64,000 nt of DNA, taken from assembly GCF_014898815.1 (NCBI RefSeq), contig NW_026515532.1, forward strand, positions 97,843 to 161,842. Direction: 5' to 3'. Numbering within the stretch: the first letter of the stretch is position 1; every line of letters starts with the position of its first letter. The notes under the pieces are model-generated. The model was not told the origin of the DNA and did not search any database. It saw only the letters and a program-made list of their open reading frames with translations. Origin of the DNA: Panonychus citri (taxonomy: Eukaryota > Arthropoda > Arachnida > Trombidiformes > Tetranychidae). This document shows positions 54,791-64,000 of this stretch, piece after piece. Both the position numbers and the translations under genes were made by a program.

Positions 54791-56476
54791 TCTATCTACT
54801 TAACTCTTTACCTTTATCACCTTCACCATCATAATCATCCTGTTGGTAATCATAATTATTTTGACAACTGAAGTGGTTAAACTACATTACCAGGTCATTT
54901 AATGTGCTGTTGTGTAAACACAATAAATTTATTCGGATGGATAATTGGTTAAGCTAATTTGTGGTTACAGATTAACAGTTCTCAAGATGTATTATAACTG
55001 TCGCTGGAGAAAGAGAAAGATTGAAGCCAAGAAGAGAAAAGAAATCAATTACCAAAGCTGTAATAACCTTTCATATTACATGGATTATAGAAGCAAAAAA
55101 AAAAGAAAAAGGAAGAGACCTGTTACCTGGAGAAATAATTACTTCTTAATACCTGTTGATTTCTATACAATCCATTTTGTAACTTGTCAATTTAAGATTG
55201 ACTGTTATACTTGTTTGACCATTTTGTTGTAATGTGTTGACAAGCTAATCTATAATAAGTGTAGTGTTTGTTTCACATTAACTCTCGATTGGTTTTCGCC
55301 TATTTACAAGATTGTAATTTCTTCTCTTACCTTAACTAAAAGGTATGTATTAAAATCCAAGGTAAGTTGTATATGTAGTTATGTGTGCAGTCCATTTAAG
55401 GTCAGACAAATGGACAGTTAAAAGCCGAAGCTACTGTTTTCTTTTTGCTAAGTTGTTGATCAGGATATGTTTTTTGTTTCTTCCTTTTCAGCTTCTTACC
55501 AATCCCTAAATGATAATAACAATAATTAAAATAAAATACAGTGTAAGTAAAATTTTGTTTTCTTCTTTTCGCCATCATCTTATTCTTGTAATAAGTTATT
55601 ATATGATGATATAAGATACTGAATAATTGAGCTTTGGCTAATTTGTTTTTCTCTCTTTTCATTTTCTTTTTCTCATTATCTTTTCATTATATTTTTTTTT
55701 TTCAGGTAACCCAAGTTGAAGGGTGAGGCTTTTTGTGTATATCGTCGTTAACATGGTCTTGATTATTATTAACACTATCACCAGTATCATAATCATAATC
55801 ATCATTATCATAGTTACATAAACAATTACCCAGGAGAACGGAAATTCCTCTCGAAAATTATAGTAAATATTTTACTGACCATTATATTTACGTTTCTTTC
55901 AACTTTCTACTGGACCTTCACGTTTTATTACTATTAATATTTCTTCACGTTTCTTTCCTCCTCAGGTGAATCAGTGAACCATGTCGATGATTTAATTTGA
56001 TGTAATCAATTTGCTGACCTTACCTGCAACAGCGGGATAGGTAAGGCACATTTGTTACTGTATTGCCGATAGTGGAGAAAAGCCAAGACCAAGTGAGAGA
56101 GTCAAAAAGATTGTAGAACGAAATGAAAAGCGCCCAAACAAAATGCTAAAACTCAGAAGACTCAAGAAGAGAGAGAGAGGGAATGAGGAAAGGAAGGAAG
56201 AAACAAGATGTTCTAATATATAATAAAGAAAGAGATGAGCTATTTTTGGAAAGCCCAGCGAAAATCATGTCACGACCTAAGGAAAAAAGTAGCCCAGCCC
56301 AAGGATAAGCTCCCATGATGGAGGACATTATCAAATGGAAAATATATAGCAGAGAAGTGAAGATAAACAGTAGATTGAGTAAAAGAGAAAAAAATGAAGA
56401 AGCAAATCTTGGTGCCCCTAATTTCACTCCTGATGAAGAAGAAAACAGAAGCCAAAAAGAAAATGATTATGAACAC

Positions 56477-56500
56477 CATCATCATCATCATCATCATCAT
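56477..56500. repeat. CAT microsatellite
   Basis: Eight CAT units; similar tracts lie at 57499-57540 and, shorter, at many places up to 62310. Confidence 0.9.
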
Positions 56501-59500
56501 TATCATCAGCAAGGTAAAGATATAAAGCATAGGGAATAAGAAATTAAGGTAAAGAGAAATGGATAGAAAATCATGTTGGAAGATAATTGATGCTACCGAT
56601 CGACTGGTTAAATGGCCTTTCCCTTCTTCACTCTTATTTGCTTCTTTATTTTTTCATCTTCTAACTTCTGTCGTCCAGACGAAACTTGTGGCAAGGCCTG
56701 TACTTTTTCACCACTCATCATTATAACTCACGATTCGCCTCTCTCCCGAGCTTCTTGTATTACGAAGAGATGAAGAAAAAAACAGGGGAGAATCATCATA
56801 ATAATCATCAACAACAACAACAAAAAAGGTAAGAGATTGTAAGTAATATAATTTACCCTGCAACCGATCTACCTGGAAGAATCAGTGAGAAAACGATGTT
56901 AGAGAAAATAAAGAAAAGAGACTAGGCCTCGCCCTTACACTTTCTTTGCTCTCTCTCTCTCTCTCTCTTTACATCATCTTGCATCATCTTGCATCATCTT
57001 ATATCATCTCTTATCTTCATTTCCTCACTAACTTACCTTTAATGCTAAAGTAAGGTAGCAGCAAACATAATTCAAACACAGAGAGATTGAGAGAGAAAGT
57101 AAGTGAAAATAAAGTTGCCTTGCAGCTAAATCCATCTGATCCTAGGTTCCTAATAATTTGTATACAATTCAAATGAATATAATGGTTTCACGATCCATAA
57201 TCATTTAGAGATAGTTATTTGTTCCCAGGGAATTGTTTTTTTTTCTATCTTTCTATTATTCCGTAAAGGTAGCAATCTTATTTTGATTGCTGCTACTGTG
57301 CGAGTATATCAATTTAATATTAGTTTATATATGCTACCTGTAATAAAAGGAGGATAAGAAGGAGGAGATTTAGATGATGATGAAAAAAATTGAACTTCAT
57401 TTATTTCTTATAATATATTTGTTATCATTTTTCTTAATGTTTCTTTATTTTCTAATTTCTCATTTATCCAGGGTAATACGGTTGCAGATAATATTAACCA
57501 TCATCATCATCATCATCATCATCGTCATCATCATTATCATCCAATGATTTGGTTAATCTAAATTTTATGATGCATTACTCTGTGTAACTTACCTGTAACA
57601 AGTTAACTCTTATGGATAAGGATTAAACCAAAAGGCTTATAATACATGTAGATATTAATCAAATCTCCATGATGATAATGAGTATCATTATTATGGTAAT
57701 TGGCTAATGAGTTAGAAGAATTGTAATAATATCGTCTAATTATCATGATGATGATCCTCCTGTTGTTGTTGATGATGCTAATAATGATGATAAGGATTTT
57801 GGATGGTAATGAAAATTGTTATATTACTATAACTGTTGCAGTAAAAATTTAAATAAGCTGATGAGTTTTTAGTACAAAAATAAAGGTACAAAGTCAGGTA
57901 AAGTAAATTGCTGAAAATGATTGGATGGATAAGGTTATAAAGTGTTACTTTTAATGGTAATTTGATGATTATTGTTGGTAACACGCAAAAGATGATTATT
58001 ATTACTGTTGAATTGTATTCCAATAAATCAATCGTTGGATAATGTATACACCTTGAAAATTGGCCTTTTAAAGATCCAGGAAACATTGAATAATCAACTG
58101 GGACAACGTGAAATAATAGTAATCATCATTATCATCATTTGATTATCAATCACTGGGAAGCAAACGAATCATATGTTATTTTCAAGAGATATAATTGAAA
58201 TTTTCTTATTGGTAAACCAATTGATTGTTGGCCTGATTGTTTTTAAGTATCATCATCAATACCATCAAGGGAAAACTATTATATTGCTGTTACTGTTTTT
58301 TTCTTACCAAACCAAAGGCCTTAGTCGATTGCTACAGATCAAATGATGGGCCAACTTTGCGTGATAAATTAATCAATCAAGGTATTATAGCTTAATTGAT
58401 ATAATCACCATGATTAGTTAATAATAATAATGCTAATATTATCACTATTACTATAAAAACCATTGATTAGAGGTAAGCAACGAAATCAAGCTATCACGAA
58501 CTGTATTAATAATAGTATTCAATTTAACATTTTATCAATGAACATTTATCACCACTTTGTTTTCATCATGCAATTGAATTTGATTGTTTCATATTAAATT
58601 AACTAATCGCTTCTATTTATATTTTTTTTTTACAGAAATCGATTGATCAAAAGAGGATAAATATTGTTAATTGGATAGTTTAACTGATTTCATCATGAAT
58701 GCAACTACCTTTTAATTGCGATGATCAAGAGGCAATGAAGTTTTCAGTCAAAATTGATGAGACAATGTGAATAAAAGTGAAAATTCATAACATGATAAAC
58801 TAATCAATTGATGGATTATTGTTGATTAACTAAAAGACATGAAGGATAATCTAATCCAGTAAAATTGTTTATAATATTGTGAACAAAGAAGCTCAAGTGC
58901 AAGGTGTGTATGTGGAGGTGGAATCGGTAGTTTGATGAAAAATTGAATGATTAACACCAAGGGGATTCTCAGGTTATATCATCAAATTGAACAATTTAAT
59001 GTTGATCCGTCAATCTAACTGATACTTTCCGTTGACAGGATGGTTTAAATTTCGAAACAATATTTTTGGGTGTTTATCTTCAAAGAATATGTCGATTATC
59101 ATCATCACCAACACCATCGCCATCAATTACATGATCTATTAATGATTAAGATTGTGTTTTCCTTTTCTTAATAACAATGGTTAATCTTCTGGGTTATCAT
59201 CATAAAAAAAATTGATCGACTATCAACTTACCTATTGGTTGGTGGGGTGTCCAAGATTATGATTAACTTGAATATTGAAAAAATTATCCAAGTTAATCAA
59301 TAACAAAGTCCAATCAATATTTAATCACCGAAACCCATAGAGAAAATGAAATGATCAACAACACTAATCATATATTCATAATAAGGTTGATTGTTAATCA
59401 TTGGAGTTAATCATAGTTTGATTATAATAACAATACTAATCGTCGGACGACCTGCGGTTAAACCATAATAACAATTTAACATACATTTTGTTTTTTCACG

Positions 59501-60700
59501 TTTTCAAAGTAAATTAGTTGATTGATTAGCATCAATTTTCATTCATTGTTAAATTGTTTGGACCAATTTTGCACTTTAACAAACCAACAATGAAGATTTT
59601 TGTTTTGTTCTCAATTAGTTTCATTTTAATTACAATTAACGAGCGACTTTTATTTTCTCTTCTCTATCCAATCAAGGAAGCAATTAAATTAGACAAGTAT
59701 AAATGATATTAAAAGCTGGAGAAAAGAGGAAAAAGCTAAATTGTCAACAAATTATCATTATTATTGATTGATTAAAAGGCGAAGTGTTCGCAATTTAATT
59801 TAACTAAGAATCAACAATATTTTATCCCATTAAATTGAACAATCAAAAGTCAAAGATTAACCAAATTAAGGTCAATCAAACAATTGGTTAAAAGAGTTAA
59901 TTAAAAACTAACCAGATTGTTTTGATGAAAACAACAATCAGATAGAGATTGTTAATTATCATAACCAAGAGAGAGAGAAATGAAAATTCAAATCAAAGTC
60001 TTAATCTTGATAACAATTTAACCTATAAGATTATGATGATAATGATTAAGTCTGATCTTCAATATCATTTCTGAACTTATTTATATTTCTTGATTATCAT
60101 CATCATCCTCTGGATGTAAAGGTAAAATTTTGATTGTAAGATCATCATCATCATCATGAAACCTTTAATATTAAAAGAAAGGGAAAGATACAATGATGAT
60201 GATGATGATGAAGATGAGGCATAAAGTGGGAAGAAGAGGAAAAAAGGAGGAGAAAAGGGGGAGTGAGAGTTAGAAAGAGAAAGATGAAGATGATGATAAG
60301 GGAAAGGTTGATATTATTATGTCTTAAATATGAAAGTTTCTTGTGATGTGTTGTCTCTTGTTGTTTAATTTAGGCCTCAGGCTTTAATCTTCATCACAAT
60401 CTTATCATAGGTTTATTGATGATGAGAAAAAAGAAGAAGCTCAAAATGAAGATAAAAGGGGCGGATGGAAATTGAGAGCTACCGAAAAATGAGAGAGAAC
60501 TGGACCCTGGGCCAAAGACATAACACTGATCATCTTTATCTTCATCTCTCTCTATCTCTTTCTCTTGATGATGATAATCATCATCATGATTTCCCTTTGG
60601 AAGAGCGTTACAAATGATTACCGATATTTGAATGAGAAGCTTCTGATTTTTCTTTCTTTCTCGCAATCATCATCTTCTTCATCTTCATCTTCTTTCTTTC

Positions 60701-60723
60701 CTCTCTCTCTCTCTCTCTCTCTT
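60701..60723. repeat. CT microsatellite
   Basis: Perfect CT repeat preceded by CATCTT-type triplets. Confidence 0.9.
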
Positions 60724-61017
60724 TCTCATTTCTCTTCTCTTGTATCATCATCTTTGGACCGCAATTAACATTCTTCACTCAGATAAATATCAATTTCGTG
60801 ATTAAGCCAGAGGCTAAATTGCTACTGAATTAGATGGATCATTATTATTATGATTAACATAAGTTTCTGTTTCTTTCTTGTAGCTACTGAATCTAAACCT
60901 CACCTTTAAATATCAACAAGTAACACAGAGATTAAGGTGAGGCTACAGGTAGATGAAGAGAGAAAAGATTACTAATCATATAGATATTAATCTAAAACAG
61001 TAGCAACAATCAAACAG

Positions 61018-61049
<32 letters not shown>

Positions 61050-61140
61050 ATCAACTAATCATAATAATAATAAACAGTAGCTTCTTTTACTATTAAAATA
61101 ATATTAATACAAAGGAGGAAAATAAGACAACGAATTAATT

Positions 61141-61170
61141 TCTTCTTCTTCTTCTTCTTCTTCTTCTTCC
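61141..61170. repeat. CTT microsatellite
   Basis: About ten TCT units; an AAC-repeat tract lies about 100 bp upstream near 61022-61050. Confidence 0.9.
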
Positions 61171-63616
61171 AATATATTAAATCATATCTTAAGGCACTTT
61201 AACAATTATCTAGACTCAACTATTATCATCTTCATCTTAATCATGATGATAATGATGATTATGATTGTGATTACGATTATGATTATGATCAACTATCAAC
61301 AAACATCAACTATTATTAGGAGTTTGTTTTACTTTTAATCATAAAAACAAAAGGTAAAACATCATAAAATGATAATTATATCAACAATCAACAATCAACA
61401 ATCAATTCTCAGTCAATGTTTTATCATCGACATATTTAATTTAATGGTTCATTGGATTTAATTGTTTATCATCATGATGCTGGTCTATAAACATATCACA
61501 TCATTAAACAATATTATCACAACGAGTTTACAAGGGATGTTGATTATCATCATCATCATCAAACATGATATGATATGATATATATAATGATGATAATGAT
61601 GATGATGATGATTAAAAGACGAAAGGTAAATTGTCCTTATGATGATTGAAGTGTTTTTGATTACTTTTCATTTAATTTTCCAGATAATCTAATATAATCT
61701 TACCTATTAAATTGAGATTGAAAAGTTCAATTCAAATCAATAGATATTGACCCAGCCTTAATTGTTTGATTTCATTTCAACTCAATTAAACATTAAATTC
61801 AACAATAAAAGAATCAGAAAATTAAGAGAAAAGCTTTCTAAATCAATTGATTTGATTCTTAACAATTTCACTTGAATTAGTATAAGAAAAATGAAATCAA
61901 CTGATTATTATTGATGATAATCAACTGAAAATAAAAAAAAATATGAAACAAAATCAAAATCAAATCAAATCTGATGCTCATTATAATCAACCAACTTATA
62001 TATTAAAAATTTACCCTTAAATCGGTTCATTAAATTGTTAGCTAAATTTAATTTTCTTTCCAAATAAAGTAACTCATAAAATTTTAATAATGAAGGTAAT
62101 CAATTGAATGAGTAAATTGTATTAGATCAATTAGATGAATGAAAATCAGAAGAAGTAAAAAGAAAACAGATTAATCATTAATCTTCAATGGCGGTCGATT
62201 ACTGATCTTCATTGAGAATCAATAGTTTCTGTTGATCATTTGATTCGTTGATGTTTTCACAAAGGCAAGAGATGATAAAAGCATCATCATCATCATTATC
62301 ATCATCAATTTGATCAGTAAATTGTTATCTCTTTGAGCTTAATCAATCACGATAAATTTCATTCCCACTTAGACCAATGGATATAATAAACGGAGACATT
62401 GAGATGATCAGTTGATTGTCAAAAGTTTCGATCACCAAAAAAAAACAGAGAAAGGTAAAGATGAAGGATGATAGAAATTGATGATAATTACATTTTCTTT
62501 TCATTTTCTCCCAAAAAAAAGATACAAATTCATCACGCAAAGTTTACACTTAGAACTTTTTTTTCTTCATTTATATTAACAATAGTTTCTTGTTAGATCA
62601 TCAAACTTACAGAAAAAAATACCTTCTATCATCATCCTTATCATCCTTCGTCTTCCAAGTATCATGATACCTGTAATAATGAAAGAAACTTTTGTTGACA
62701 GTTTAACAAAAGAAGAGAAAAAAAAATTTAACAAAAAGAACGCTCAGTTCAAATTCGATCCACTAGGTGGCTCTGAACAAAAAAGTTTCTTTTAAATTTT
62801 GTTCTAAAATTTTTCATTCTCATCAGTTGATTATTCAAATTATCTTCTTACAATTATCTATAATTGGATCAACTTTAGCCTAATTTTAGAGGTAATTAAC
62901 TGTCTAAACAATAAATTGATGATCACAAAGTTAATTGTGAACCGAAATTGTTACTTTAGTCGTTACGAAATTATTTTCATTTGGAAAAAAGTTAATTGTG
63001 ATTATTGGAATCAATTGATTTTGTTTTTGCTCAATCAGAATCAGAATCAAACTCAAATCAAATCAATTGATTATTATCTTGATTAAAATAAATCAAATTG
63101 TTCTGGATTAATAATAATATGCAGTGAGCACAATTTAGATTAACAATTAAAATTGTAACTATTATTTTTTTATTTTACTTTATTGGTTGAGCTTGTTAAC
63201 TGATTAATTTGATTACAACTGTAAAAGAGACTGTTAATTGTTAATTGTTACCTGTTTATTGTTTATTAGCAATCAGACAGTTAAAACAATTTGAATTATA
63301 CTTTAATTAGATAATATATTTTTTGATTGTCTTCACGATCATCTTGAGGCTAATTAACAAATTATGCACACTTCATATCATCATCAGCATCATTTAATTA
63401 AATACTATTATCATTATGATCATCAGAAAACTATTACAATCAAATTTGACAAGTATTTACAATATTAACAACAATTAAATTGCCTGAAACCTTTTAATCA
63501 TCATCAACAAATCAAAAACATTATGATGATAGTGGTTATTTCAAATTTGATAACAATTTACAATCAAATGTTAAAATTAAAGCTAATCAATATCTGTATC
63601 AATGATAATAGTTAAT

Positions 63617-63643
63617 GATAATAATAATAATAATAATAATAAT
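63617..63643. repeat. AAT microsatellite
   Basis: Nine ATA/AAT units in AT-rich sequence. Confidence 0.9.
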
Positions 63644-64000
63644 CAAAGACAACAATCAAACTTTTAATTATACAACAAATCAGTTAATTGTAAGAAAAGT
63701 AAATTGATAATATCAATATCACAAAGGCTTAAAGGTAAATCTGTTGATAGTTTTTTTTTTTTATATCAATTGTTGAATATTAAATTAAGTAATTAAAAAT
63801 TTACTACTAAATTACAATACATATAAATTTTCATTCAAGTTCAATGATATCACTAATTGTTACAGTTATCTGATAATAATGATAATTATTTTGCCCAATT
63901 AAAATTGACAATCATCTGTAAATTATAAGGGATTGATTTATGATAATTGTAAAATTACATATAAGTATAAATGGAGACGTGGAATTAAAGTTAATTGTGT

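Larger units (their letters stand above)
53947..64000. other. Ten-kilobase region without a recognisable gene
   Basis: No frame longer than background shows a domain. Many CAG/GTAAG-like strings occur (for example near 55700 and 56820), so part may be a long intron or 5' UTR of a gene beyond the window. The sequence is very AT-rich with dense CAT/ATC-type repeats. Confidence 0.6.

Noticed and set aside
56146..56539. Overlapping open frames on both strands
   Set aside because: They arise from GAA/CAT simple repeats and show no domain.

Overview
The window looks like nuclear DNA of an arthropod, most likely a small-genome acariform mite (spider-mite-like). It is AT-rich and gene-dense, with short GT-AG introns (about 50-250 bp). 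It carries a long-wavelength-type arthropod opsin, a tandem pair of gustatory-receptor-like genes and conserved single-copy animal genes (COP1, DDX49, EMC6, ACAT, class II CPD photolyase). The genus is inference only.

Region 1 (1-14220) is a Polinton/Maverick (adintovirus-like) element. The core runs left to right on the plus strand: a PC4-like zinc protein, protein-primed DNA polymerase B (one -1 frameshift), packaging ATPase, a small conserved helical protein, an unknown acidic-tailed protein, chromodomain integrase, a small membrane protein, penton-like minor capsid, a Lys-rich protein and double-jelly-roll major capsid. From the ATPase on, adjacent genes overlap or abut. No adenain-type protease is seen. 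To its left lie a spliced single-pass membrane protein gene, an antisense gene and two noncoding hairpin tracts. One tract is a 12-unit, roughly 49-bp array whose two hairpins per unit keep their stems by compensatory changes; this is the most novel structure here.

Region 2 (14221-19147): a 54-bp perfect GC-rich palindrome centred on TTAA, the 3' half of an SLC17-type transporter whose 5' exons are absent from the window (the Polinton lies in its intron or replaced its 5' half), and an intact opsin.

Region 3 (19148-31000) is accessory. It has two duplicated Gly-rich secreted-peptide genes, a dead GH30-type glycosidase gene split by a THAP-encoding P-like transposon with an 8-bp target duplication, segmental duplications, palindromic MITE-like repeats carrying AGGTCA direct repeats, and a CAP-Gly pseudogene fragment.

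Region 4 (32000-54000) holds host genes: EMC6, acetyl-CoA acetyltransferase, a THAP protein, DDX49, a PHLDB-like PH protein, gustatory receptor 1, COP1, an importin-alpha pseudogene fragment, gustatory receptor 2 and photolyase. Single-base deletions in homopolymers recur in conserved genes (COP1 twice, PHLDB-like, receptor 1) and in the Polinton polymerase, so some frameshifts may be assembly errors.

Region 5 (54000-64000) has no gene I can support. It is AT-rich and full of CAT/ATC, CT, TG, CTT, AAC and AAT microsatellites.
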